NCBI GenBank assembly: GCA_023458615.1
Contig: JAEWYV010000053.1
Location: 1 to 47,714 of the forward strand
From: Bacillota bacterium
Lineage (GTDB): Bacteria > Bacillota > Clostridia > Christensenellales > CAG-138
Direction: 5' to 3'
Length of the DNA: 47,714 bases
Shown one piece after another: positions 8,063-15,753 of the stretch. The translations under genes were made by a program, and so were the position numbers. How positions within the stretch are numbered: position 1 is the stretch's first letter; every line of letters begins with the position of its first letter. Below the pieces are notes generated by a model that saw only the letters and a program-made list of their open reading frames with translations, had not been told where the DNA came from and searched no databases.

Positions 8063-9850
8063 TTAAATTGGGGGTGGCAGAACGTTTACAAAACTGCTAG
8101 ATTCGCTTAGTAGATCTTCGGAAGGGCTATCGCTGGTGAACATCTCAAGAGCAAATTTGCAATTAAGGTATAGCTGAGATAGATATGCATACTTCCTCGC
8201 AGTAATATCAGGACTGAATTTGCTCTTGGAATGTGCCGCGTTAATTCTGTTATCAAACTCGATTTTAAGAGTTTTTTCTGCTGATAGCTTTAGTGATTCG
8301 ATACATGACACGATTCTCTTATTGCTTATTCGAGTTAGCGAATCTTTATCAATAGTCCATAGGTTACTCTTCTCCTCATCATCAAAACTTCCGATTCCAA
8401 CTTCATCGAAGAGGATTTCTACTTGTTTATCTCCTAATACTAAAAAACCATTATTGCCGTATGGTTGCTCCCCTCTTGACAAATTCTTCACTTCGAGAAA
8501 AATCAGAACACCATTTACATTTAGTAAGTTGCGTATTAATTTGAATGTATTTTCCCAATCTTCTAAAGGGATTTCATGTAACACATTCATGAGGATTACA
8601 ACGTCAAATTTTCCATAATATTTAGTAAGTTTCGATTCTTCAGTGACCAACATAATTTTTGAATCATACTGGTATTTGCGGTCAGGTTTGGGTTCATAAG
8701 CAAAATAGTTTAACTGCAAGTTGCCATTTGAGTTTTCGTATTCGCTTTTGAATGAATCCCATATCCGGCATTTTCCGGCTCCAAAGTCGAGCACTTCTAA
8801 AGGTCTATCTTTTTGTATGTCTCTTAGTTTTGTTATTGTTCTGACAAACTGTTCGTTATTGGAATTCGTGTGTTCAATAACATCTGGCGAGTAAAAACAC
8901 TCTAATATAAACTTATAGAACTGCCAGCTTTCTATTGATTTTAGAAACTCAAATACATCGATATTTTCAAGACCAACTAAACAATTAAAAGCGTTTTTAT
9001 AAATACTACTGTTACGTCGTAAAACACGGCTATTTTCAACTAAAACAATGCTTTCGAAATCAAATAAAGGTACAAGGAATAAAGAGTGTGTAGCTACCCA
9101 AACTTCACTAATACTCTCGGATTCTAACAGCAGATTCATGAGAAAAATTTGCTTTTGAGGATGGAGATGTTGTTCGGGCTCATCGATAATTACAACCAGC
9201 TTTTTATTAGAAGTAGTTTCAATAAAAAATAAAAAGAGCGTAAAATAGAACAACATCAATTCCCCAGGTGAAATCTCTGTCGCCATAAACGCATCTTCCA
9301 AAGTGCAAGTATGCACTACTTCATTATTAAAATATTTATTTACAATGATTTCGTTTTTGTCTTCTTCGAATCTTCGATTCACTAGCTCTTGAAATATTTT
9401 ATTAAATTTATCAAGTGCTGCATATGCTTTCTTTCTTTCCGCGGGAGCTTTAATTTTTGCCAACCCAAAGAAGCCTTTTATGAAATTACAGCGATCTTCA
9501 GCCTGCTCAACGACCTTTAAAAAATCACAGTAGTTTATATCGATATTTCCGTGCAGCAAATCAAAGACATAAGGATTTTTTTCTTGTTCTAAGTCTACAT
9601 CATTATCCACGATTGTGTGTTCAAAAATGTGTGGTGATATCTCTGGAAAATAAAGAGTTACTGTGACAGGATCATCTTTACTCCGTTGCGTTTTTAAATC
9701 TTCAATGGCTTTAAGGAACCTAGTTTTCCCTGCGCCATTTTCGCCAATGACTAAATTCACATCAGAATAACTGATTTCGTCAGCATTCATAATGTGATGA
9801 GCTAGAAATGTTTTTTGATCGTTTTTTGAAAAATTGACCAACTTTCTCAT
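8063..9850 (-). CDS. ABC-type ATPase fused to SAM-dependent methyltransferase
   Basis: The 595-aa protein joins two domains. Residues 1-320 form an AAA/ABC-type ATPase of the AAA_15/OLD-like kind: Walker A G36-ENGAGKT-43, signature-like SPGE at 194-197, Walker B LVVIIDEPEQHLHP at 218-231, and switch ATH at 253-255. Residues 345-500 look like a class I methyltransferase: motif I VLDFGAGK near 353-360, an acidic YEPKP strand end, and DVVILMNVLHEIP as the motif IV region. No TOPRIM nuclease domain is visible. It is first in the leftward operon with the AvcD-like gene and may sense infection or act on the effector. I do not know a described system with this exact fusion. Confidence 0.75.
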   Translation of the reverse strand: MRKLVNFSKNDQKTFLAHHIMNADEISYSDVNLVIGENGAGKTRFLKAIEDLKTQRSKDDPVTVTLYFPEISPHIFEHTIVDNDVDLEQEKNPYVFDLLHGNIDINYCDFLKVVEQAEDRCNFIKGFFGLAKIKAPAERKKAYAALDKFNKIFQELVNRRFEEDKNEIIVNKYFNNEVVHTCTLEDAFMATEISPGELMLFYFTLFLFFIETTSNKKLVVIIDEPEQHLHPQKQIFLMNLLLESESISEVWVATHSLFLVPLFDFESIVLVENSRVLRRNSSIYKNAFNCLVGLENIDVFEFLKSIESWQFYKFILECFYSPDVIEHTNSNNEQFVRTITKLRDIQKDRPLEVLDFGAGKCRIWDSFKSEYENSNGNLQLNYFAYEPKPDRKYQYDSKIMLVTEESKLTKYYGKFDVVILMNVLHEIPLEDWENTFKLIRNLLNVNGVLIFLEVKNLSRGEQPYGNNGFLVLGDKQVEILFDEVGIGSFDDEEKSNLWTIDKDSLTRISNKRIVSCIESLKLSAEKTLKIEFDNRINAAHSKSKFSPDITARKYAYLSQLYLNCKFALEMFTSDSPSEDLLSESSSFVNVLPPPI

Positions 9851-9874
9851 ATACAGCCCCGAAGTGTTTGATTA

Positions 9875-9903
9875 AATATATAATAGTATCTAGAAAAACA
9901 CAA
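9875..9903 (-). promoter_or_regulatory. Promoter of the leftward defence operon
   Basis: On the minus strand TTGTGT, a 17-nt spacer and TATATT fit a sigma-A promoter 24 bp before the ATG at 9850. The leader would be only about 18 nt and has a weak ribosome binding site (GGGG). Confidence 0.5.
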
Positions 9904-9969
9904 TCTTTTTTTCTTTCTCCTGTAAGTTACTGGTGTGGCTAAGTAATGACGATTTAAAAAGCGGAAAAT

Positions 9970-9999
9970 TTGCAGTAATATCGATCTTTGTGTTATAAT
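9970..9999 (+). promoter_or_regulatory. Promoter of the rightward nucleotide-enzyme operon
   Basis: TTGCAG, an 18-nt spacer and a perfect TATAAT lie 24 nt before the ATG at 10024, with AGGAGG in between. The divergent promoters are about 67 bp apart, so one regulator could control both operons. Confidence 0.6.
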
Positions 10000-10023
10000 A
10001 TACTATTAAATTAGGAGGCGTTT

Positions 10024-10542
10024 ATGTTTATAAAAGCTTCTTCAGAATGCGAAGCGATAGAAAGAATTAAAGATGAAAAAGCGAATATTTCGCAGGGTGA
10101 AACTTTTTATATAGAAATTCAAAAGACGGCAAGCAGAGACACTCATGTGGAACCAAATAAACAATTTTACATGCCGATAATCGACAACGGGATAAAAATA
10201 AATCAAGATATAGTTTTTTGTAGTGGCAAAAGTATTTCTATTTTTCATGAGTTTTCAACAATATTCAATAATATTGATAATATGCCACAAAGTATCGGGC
10301 CATGTACAAAAAATGTTAATGATAATAAAGAATTGACCAGCTATTACATTTCGGTTCAGAGAAAAGAGGATTTGTTAATATTAACATTGAATCTGCATCG
10401 AATTGAAGTTGAGCATTTGCCCAATATTATTCATCAATGGGATCAGCTATGTTCAAGGCTTGTAAAGCATGTGAAATATAAGAACAAAGTGAAGCTTTGT
10501 ATCATAGGAAAAACAGGTGGGGAGAAGCTTGAGTTATTTTGA
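10024..10542 (+). CDS. Hypothetical protein, first gene of the rightward defence operon
   Basis: I do not recognise this 172-aa protein. It starts after a strong AGGAGGCG ribosome binding site. The sequence is soluble and mixed alpha/beta in appearance, with a lysine-rich start and a C-terminal half rich in hydrophobic strands (LLILTLNLHRIEVEHLPNII). There is no membrane helix, signal peptide or clear catalytic motif. It overlaps the next gene by up to 26 nt, so translation is coupled to the deaminase-like gene. It may be an infection sensor or partner of the enzymes downstream; this is inference from position alone. Confidence 0.7.
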   Translation: MFIKASSECEAIERIKDEKANISQGETFYIEIQKTASRDTHVEPNKQFYMPIIDNGIKINQDIVFCSGKSISIFHEFSTIFNNIDNMPQSIGPCTKNVNDNKELTSYYISVQRKEDLLILTLNLHRIEVEHLPNIIHQWDQLCSRLVKHVKYKNKVKLCIIGKTGGEKLELF

Positions 10543-10978
10543 ATTATTACACACAGAAGCCATGAAGAGCGGATGTATGCTCCGAAAATATGCAGCTCTC
10601 GTTGAAAAAAATGGAGAAGTAGTCGGTCTCGGACACGCAACGGTTCCAAACGGGATGCCTTGTGAAGAACTGGGCTTTTGCACCCGCGAGTTAGCGCAAA
10701 AAGAAGTTGACAATAATGCCGAATGTTTCGAACATTGCAGAGTGGTTCACGCAGAAGTGTGTGCCATTCTCCAAGCTGAAAGAAATCTACTTCCAGGAGC
10801 CACGTTACATTTATTAGGAATTTGTTCAGAAAACAGGCAGATATACTCAGGAGCGTTTCCATGCGCATTATGTTTAAACATTATTGAATATGTTGGAATT
10901 AGTAGAATTTGCGTCTTTAGTGCTAGAAACGAACTAACAACTTTCATATTCAAGGAGGGCGTTTGGAATGCTTTGTAA
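10517..10978 (+). CDS. Cytidine/dCMP-deaminase-like zinc protein
   Basis: The 153-aa protein carries the deaminase zinc site: H78-A-E80 and P115-C116-x-x-C119, with the glutamate as proton shuttle. Such enzymes convert cytosine to uracil in a free nucleoside or nucleotide; single-domain length fits a free-nucleotide enzyme. The insert between the two motifs (about 35 residues) is slightly long. Two starts are possible: GTG at 10517, or TTG at 10529 just after GGTGGGGAG; both lie inside the end of the preceding gene. The 3' end overlaps the next gene by 11 nt. It is the second deaminase of the island, distinct from the larger AvcD-like one. Confidence 0.75.
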   Translation: MGRSLSYFELLHTEAMKSGCMLRKYAALVEKNGEVVGLGHATVPNGMPCEELGFCTRELAQKEVDNNAECFEHCRVVHAEVCAILQAERNLLPGATLHLLGICSENRQIYSGAFPCALCLNIIEYVGISRICVFSARNELTTFIFKEGVWNAL

Positions 10979-11813
10979 ATCAGAAATCAAGGCTATTATT
11001 GAAAAGGGAGCAGTTGTCCCAAAGCCTAATGATGACACTTGGAATAATCCTGCAAAAATCGATCTTCGATTGGGAGAACTATGCTATGTTAGTAGCGATC
11101 CGGATAATATTATAGAACTGGCAAAAGACAGCGATTCTATAATTCTTCCTCCAAATGAAGTTCTGCTATTTCAATCACTCGAGAAATTCAACTTGCCAGG
11201 TAATATCGTTGCACATATGGGCCTTCGAATGAAATACATTTCAAAAGGTCTACTTATGCCAAATGCAACTCATATTGACCCAGGTTATAAAAATTATATA
11301 TTCGGACTTATTTATAATTTATCGAATCAAAATGTCCATATATTTTACAAGGAAGCTATAGCAACTATCGAGTTCGAAGAGATTAAGTTTTCGGGACTAG
11401 AATGCTCGCTTTACGAAGGTTCCATGCAGGAAACAAACTTTAAAACCTTTGTGCAAAATAGAGTAAAAAGTTCATTAGGAATGCTTCAAAAAAGGACAAG
11501 AAAAGCGGTTAGGAATTCAGAAAGGTCATTAAGGATCGGTGGTATCGTGCTTGCTTCAATCTCAGCGGTTATAACTGCAGTCACGCTAGTAATAGCGATA
11601 CCATCAATTTTGGGAATCACAAATTACCAGGATATTGAATACGAGTGTCAAGAGAATGTTCAAAAAATAGAAGAGCTTACAGCAAGGATAGATTCTCTTG
11701 AAAAACAGGTTAAGTATTATGAGAATAACACAATTGAAACTCAAATTGATCCCAATGCGTCGGATTCCGTCGATCAAGGGCTTACTCCAGGAGGATCCGT
11801 AGATGGCCAGTAA
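10968..11813 (+). CDS. DCD/dUTPase-fold protein with transmembrane helix and coiled coil
   Basis: Residues 1-160 follow the dCTP deaminase/dUTPase beta fold: NPAKIDLRLG at 27-36, GLRMKYISKGLL around 85-96, and HIDPGY at 102-107. Aligned to E. coli Dcd by eye, R110 is kept (R87) but S111, R115 and E138 become M88, S92 and L114, so normal deaminase chemistry is unlikely. The Asp of the IDPG motif remains (D104). A membrane helix (about 189-214) and a heptad-rich segment (about 228-253) follow, which no housekeeping Dcd has. It may be a membrane-tethered nucleotide sensor or a dUTPase-like enzyme. The start follows AAGGAGGG; it overlaps both neighbours by 11 nt. Confidence 0.72.
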   Translation: MLCKSEIKAIIEKGAVVPKPNDDTWNNPAKIDLRLGELCYVSSDPDNIIELAKDSDSIILPPNEVLLFQSLEKFNLPGNIVAHMGLRMKYISKGLLMPNATHIDPGYKNYIFGLIYNLSNQNVHIFYKEAIATIEFEEIKFSGLECSLYEGSMQETNFKTFVQNRVKSSLGMLQKRTRKAVRNSERSLRIGGIVLASISAVITAVTLVIAIPSILGITNYQDIEYECQENVQKIEELTARIDSLEKQVKYYENNTIETQIDPNASDSVDQGLTPGGSVDGQ

Positions 11814-13098
11814 AGAGGTCTCTCTTTTATATTATAATGGAACTGATGCAGCGCATTTTGGTAATTCGAGAAAAGAGTTCCCCCCGATCGGATTACTTTA
11901 CCTCGCAAGTTCTCTTGAAGCTCGAGGCTATTCGGTTGCATTATATGATATTCAGATGATGAGTCCAGATCACTTGAAAAAGATTAGCAATACTGTAATA
12001 GGATTAAGCATAAACGCTAGTTATGTCGTACCATACTTCGTTGATATTATAGAAAAGTTACCCAAAGCAAGGCTAATCATAGGAGGAGGGCAGCATGTTT
12101 CTGCTTCTCCAAGAGAGAGTATAGATCAATTCAGGCTTGATTTTGCGTTTATTGGTGAGAGCGAACATACTCTTCCAGACTTCTTAGATAACTATTTAAT
12201 TAGCAACATTGGATATGAAAATATTCCCGGTATCGCATACATAAAAAATAGAGAATACAAATATACTGGATTAGCTAGTCGGGAAAAATGCTTAGACGAT
12301 CTTCCATTTCCCGCCCGACATTTACTTCCAGAGCAAGATATACTGCTTGATAAACGAATATGGGGCAAGGATATAAAAAGCGTTTCCATGATTACATCTC
12401 GGGGGTGTGTATACAATTGTAATTTTTGCGGGAACCTTTATAAATCATTTTATCATCGTTCTGCACAAAATATTGAAAACGAGATAATCCATATCGAACA
12501 ACAATATCCCGAGGCAAAGGGTATAGTTTTCTTGGATGAAAATTTGTTGTTTTGTGAAGATCATATACTCGATTTATGTAATATAATGAAGAACCATAAT
12601 TTCCTGTGGACAGCGAATGCACGCGTTGATTATATGAATGAGACTGTAGGACAAGCTATGTATTCTTCAGGCTGTGTTGAAATTAAATATGGGGTTGAGA
12701 GCGGAAGTCAGAGAATTCTGAATCGCATGAATAAAAAAATCACCTTGCGTCAAGTGGAAACTGCATTAAAGTGCTCGGCAGAAGTTGGAATATATAATAA
12801 ATGCTTCCTCTTATATGGTTATCCTGGTGATAATATGGAGAGTTCTAATGAAACGATTGCGTTTCTTCAACGAAATCGGAGATATATTAATAGAGTAAAT
12901 TTATTTGATTATACTCCATTGCCAACATCTAGAGATTACCATACATTATTGCATAAAAATTCATATCAATGGGGAGATTTCAGGATATATCGGCAGCACC
13001 AACACTGGTGGGGTTCGGATAGTGAGTACGAAGAAATGTTAAAAGGTTATTTTAATTTAAAAGAATATATCGATAAAAATTTTACAGAAGAAGTGTGA
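11803..13098 (+). CDS. Radical SAM protein with B12-binding-like N-terminal domain
   Basis: The 431-aa protein has a Rossmann-like N-terminal domain (residues 1-150) of the kind that binds cobalamin in BchE-type enzymes, including PPIGLLYLASSLEARG and LIIGGGQHVS. The cobalamin DxHxxG motif is not obvious. A radical SAM core follows with C202-x3-C206-x2-C209 for the 4Fe-4S cluster and GVESGSQRIL further on. Such enzymes often methylate or rearrange unactivated carbons; the substrate is unknown. Its place among nucleotide enzymes suggests a nucleotide or nucleoside substrate. It starts after AGGAGG and overlaps the DCD-like gene by 11 nt. It is not viperin: the architecture and length differ. 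Confidence 0.85.
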   Translation: MASKEVSLLYYNGTDAAHFGNSRKEFPPIGLLYLASSLEARGYSVALYDIQMMSPDHLKKISNTVIGLSINASYVVPYFVDIIEKLPKARLIIGGGQHVSASPRESIDQFRLDFAFIGESEHTLPDFLDNYLISNIGYENIPGIAYIKNREYKYTGLASREKCLDDLPFPARHLLPEQDILLDKRIWGKDIKSVSMITSRGCVYNCNFCGNLYKSFYHRSAQNIENEIIHIEQQYPEAKGIVFLDENLLFCEDHILDLCNIMKNHNFLWTANARVDYMNETVGQAMYSSGCVEIKYGVESGSQRILNRMNKKITLRQVETALKCSAEVGIYNKCFLLYGYPGDNMESSNETIAFLQRNRRYINRVNLFDYTPLPTSRDYHTLLHKNSYQWGDFRIYRQHQHWWGSDSEYEEMLKGYFNLKEYIDKNFTEEV

Positions 13099-13103
13099 AG
13101 TAG

Positions 13104-13712
13104 ATGGAAGAAGTCATGGTAATCAATATGCAAACCTTTATGAGTCTAGTTGATGATGGACTAGAAACAAATAGTGTGTACATTGACAAAAACAAGAAAC
13201 TTCTAGATAGAATTTTAGATACACACGAATATATACCCCGAAGCGTTGCCGAACAACAAAGTAATTATAAGCAAATAATACCTTATGCGGTTTTAAGCTA
13301 CCAGGATTATTTTTTTTGCCTAACTAGATTAAAAGCTCAAACAGAAACTAGACTTCATGGGAAACTATCCATTGGTGTTGGTGGCCATATCAACCCTATC
13401 GAAGAGGAGCATCCAGAACCCGTTCTAGCAGGTCTATATAGGGAGTTGTTTGAAGAAGTCGATATTTTTACAGATTATAGCCTGAAGTATATTGGTGTTA
13501 TTTATGAAGAAAGCAGTGAAGTAAGCTGTTTTCATCTTGGTCTTTTGTTTGTATTAAACGTTGATTTTCCACGCGTTATCGTAAGAGAACACGAAAAAAT
13601 GACAGGCGATTGGGTGTCGCTGGAAAAATTAAGGACCGCTTTAAATATTGAGACTTGGTCATCGTTGATTATTCAGAATTGGAACAATATTCAAAATACA
13701 ATCGAGATATAG
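13104..13712 (+). CDS. Nudix hydrolase (COG4112-like phosphoesterase)
   Basis: The 202-aa protein holds a Nudix box in residues 91-121: GVGGHINPIEE, then R113-E114-L115-F116-E117-E118-V119, which binds the metals for cleaving a nucleoside diphosphate linked to another group. The N-terminal 60 residues are an extension of unknown role. Likely substrates are nucleotides made or altered by the upstream enzymes; the exact one cannot be read. The gene begins 5 nt after the radical SAM stop and is the last of the operon. ATG at 13116 is an alternative start. Confidence 0.82.
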   Translation: MEEVMVINMQTFMSLVDDGLETNSVYIDKNKKLLDRILDTHEYIPRSVAEQQSNYKQIIPYAVLSYQDYFFCLTRLKAQTETRLHGKLSIGVGGHINPIEEEHPEPVLAGLYRELFEEVDIFTDYSLKYIGVIYEESSEVSCFHLGLLFVLNVDFPRVIVREHEKMTGDWVSLEKLRTALNIETWSSLIIQNWNNIQNTIEI

Positions 13713-13813
13713 GCTTTGTGTAGATTCACTGTATAATCTATAAAAGAAATACGAATTCTTTGCTTCTCCAGATTTCTATCTAGTTCTGATGTAGATTACA
13801 CGATTCTTAAGCG

Positions 13814-14110
13814 CTATTTGTATGTTAAACTCTCCCTCATCTTTCCCCACAAATCATGCACAAAACTCGGTCCTCTACCCAACGCAACACCGGTGAGCGC
13901 ATAGAGTACATACAGCAGAACAGGTTCCGTGATCTCCACCATCCCCGCAAGGAAGTTGATCTTCGCTACCACGGCGATCACAACGCCAATCCCCATACTC
14001 ACGATCTCCGCAACGGTGATCTTGCCCGCGGTCTTGTCCCAGAGGGGTTTCAGCGTCTGTACGATCGCCTCCACAAAGAGCGCTAAGATAATCAAATTTG
14101 CCAAATCCAT
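13814..14110 (-). CDS. Phage holin
   Basis: The 98-aa protein has an N-terminal hydrophobic helix (residues 3-20) and two more in the middle and C-terminal half (VSMGIGVVIAVVAKI and PVLLYVLYALTGVAL), ending in a charged tail. This fits a class I-type holin that opens the membrane for the endolysin. The start follows AAAGGAG. It is the last gene of the leftward late operon and is convergent with the Nudix gene. Confidence 0.75.
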   Translation of the reverse strand: MDLANLIILALFVEAIVQTLKPLWDKTAGKITVAEIVSMGIGVVIAVVAKINFLAGMVEITEPVLLYVLYALTGVALGRGPSFVHDLWGKMRESLTYK

Positions 14111-14126
14111 TTCATTCTCCTTTCAT

Positions 14127-14390
14127 TTATCCCACAGCATCATCGCTGTTGATTCCTGTTGTGCTGCCCTGTCCGGTGAACGGGTTCACTCTGCCGAGGA
14201 GCAGCTTGCCTGTTTTAAGGCCGGAGCAGATAAAGATTTCCGATCCCCAGAAGCCGTACCAGAGGCGGGAATACTCCGTGTCGATCCAGAAGTCATACTT
14301 CACCCGCAGCCAAAACAGCACCGCAGTATACGCCGTGATCGCCACCATGGACAGGCAGATGAACTTCGTCAGCGTCGGTATCTTCGCCAT
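14127..14390 (-). CDS. Small membrane protein of the lysis module
   Basis: This 87-aa protein has one strong N-terminal membrane helix (residues 10-27) and a weaker hydrophobic stretch around 45-62, then a polar glycine-rich tail. It lies between holin and endolysin genes and may be a second holin, an antiholin or an accessory lysis factor. I recognise no family. GGCGGGAG precedes the start. Confidence 0.6.
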   Translation of the reverse strand: MAKIPTLTKFICLSMVAITAYTAVLFWLRVKYDFWIDTEYSRLWYGFWGSEIFICSGLKTGKLLLGRVNPFTGQGSTTGINSDDAVG

Positions 14391-14399
14391 GCTCCCGCC

Positions 14400-15176
14400 T
14401 CACACATTGCCGTGCAGCACTTCCGACACAAGGTCGCCGAAGAGGTAGCCGACCGATCCGTTATAATCGATCTGATACCAGTCCTCAACCACACCGTAGA
14501 TGTTAAAGACATCGTTCTTTCGTGCCTTCCCAATAATCGTGTAATCCATCCCGGGTCCGCTGCGCACATTGCACCATTTGTTGATCTCGTCCACAACGAT
14601 CTTTCCGATTACCCTTAGATTGTCGGTTTCACCGGAATCCGCCGCCCCGTTGCCGTCCTCCAGCGCCATGAGCGTGTGTCCATCGCGCAGATAGATACCG
14701 CCGCGCTTCGCCAGCTTGTCGATGCTGAGATGCGCGCTGCCACTGTAGGACTTGAACTTGCCGGTCGCCATGAGGCGGGTGCGCATATCGCCCGTGTAGC
14801 CGATAGGTGCCATGTTCAGACCTGCGAGAATATAGCAACTGAGTATGAGGCTGGAACAGTCAAAATCGCCGCGCGCGCCGGACACTACGCCGCCGTTAGC
14901 CTTGATTGAATGGAAACCTTCCCAGCGTTGCGTTTTGCCCTGCGAGTAGCCGAAGGAATCGTCTGCGCAGATCTGCTCCATATACCGCGCGGCGCGCTCC
15001 GCCATGTCGGCGTCGGTGCATTCGAGGTAATATTTCCAGACGCGCCCGGCCTTGTTCTTGGCATACCATGTTGCCAACGCGATCTCTTTTCCTGTCTGGT
15101 CGCCCGTCGTTAACCCTATGGTCTTGCCCAGCTCGTCCATGACCGCGTGACCAATTTGAATCCCCATCTCATTCAC
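14400..15176 (-). CDS. Endolysin, NlpC/P60-type peptidase with C-terminal SH3 domain
   Basis: The 258-aa protein degrades peptidoglycan peptides at the end of the lytic cycle. The catalytic cysteine lies in GDFDCSSLI near residue 106 and the histidine in DGHTLMAL near residue 165, in the NlpC/P60 or CHAP-like order. A bacterial SH3 domain closes the protein (KWCNVRSGPGMDYTIIGK, then YNGSVGYLFGDLV), binding the wall. There is no signal peptide, so it needs the neighbouring holin. The start overlaps the preceding gene by 8 nt. Confidence 0.85.
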   Translation of the reverse strand: MNEMGIQIGHAVMDELGKTIGLTTGDQTGKEIALATWYAKNKAGRVWKYYLECTDADMAERAARYMEQICADDSFGYSQGKTQRWEGFHSIKANGGVVSGARGDFDCSSLILSCYILAGLNMAPIGYTGDMRTRLMATGKFKSYSGSAHLSIDKLAKRGGIYLRDGHTLMALEDGNGAADSGETDNLRVIGKIVVDEINKWCNVRSGPGMDYTIIGKARKNDVFNIYGVVEDWYQIDYNGSVGYLFGDLVSEVLHGNV

Positions 15177-15471
15177 CCTCTTTGTCCGTCAACAACCGAT
15201 CAAGCCGGTCGATTCGCTTGTGTGCCGAATTGGAGGAGGATTCCACCGCGGACAAACGGCTGTAGACCTCGGTGTTCACCTTGCGTTGTTCGCGCTGCTC
15301 CATCTTGATGTCGTCGATGCCGCCCTTGATATATCCAATCTCCGTGAGGATGATCCCATCCCGCTTGCCTTCCGAGCTGTCGTCGGCCTTCTTGTTGCGC
15401 GAAAACGCCAGATAGGCAAACGCGATCGACGCAATCACGCCGAAGATACCGAGTACCGCTTCCCAATTCAT
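15169..15471 (-). CDS. Small membrane protein with coiled coil (XhlA-like)
   Basis: The 100-aa protein has one N-terminal membrane helix (residues 4-22) and then a charged helical region (residues 45-95) with heptad-like spacing. This shape matches XhlA-type accessory lysis proteins that sit beside holin and endolysin genes. A family assignment is inferred from shape and position. Confidence 0.6.
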   Translation of the reverse strand: MNWEAVLGIFGVIASIAFAYLAFSRNKKADDSSEGKRDGIILTEIGYIKGGIDDIKMEQREQRKVNTEVYSRLSAVESSSNSAHKRIDRLDRLLTDKEGE

Positions 15472-15525
15472 GTGTATGTCCTCCCAATCAAAAAGAGCCT
15501 TTCGGCTCCTGTCGCTTTCACTTTG

Positions 15526-15744
15526 TTAGGTTTGCGCTTCCAGCTCGGCAATGTGCGCCTGCAGCGCCACTATACGCTCCGCGTCAGTCATGACGATTTC
15601 GCCGTTCTGTGTGAACACACCGTTGGAATAATGATCCCCGATCGCGACCGGACGGTCTTCAACGGGAATTCCATCCATGCCTTCCGGCAGTGGTCCCACG
15701 ATCATGTTCACGACCGTTCCGTCTTCCACAATTGCATAATTCAT
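15526..15744 (-). CDS. Small phage protein downstream of the fibre gene
   Basis: The 72-aa product starts after GGGAG, 9 nt beyond the glycine-rich protein gene. It begins MNYAIVEDGTVVNMIVG and ends in an alanine/glutamate helix (IVALQAHIAELEAQ). Similar short proteins follow tail-fibre genes in many Firmicutes phages. I cannot assign a function; it may be a fibre chaperone or tail-tip part. Confidence 0.6.
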   Translation of the reverse strand: MNYAIVEDGTVVNMIVGPLPEGMDGIPVEDRPVAIGDHYSNGVFTQNGEIVMTDAERIVALQAHIAELEAQT

Positions 15745-15753
15745 CTGTTCTCC

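Noticed and set aside
9851..10023. AvcI-like inhibitory RNA upstream of the defence operon
   Set aside because: I see divergent promoters and a short leader but no conserved RNA structure, and the AvcD-like gene is second in its operon.
11803..13098. Prokaryotic viperin
   Set aside because: The cluster motif alone is shared by all radical SAM proteins; the N-terminal Rossmann domain and 431-aa length do not fit viperin.
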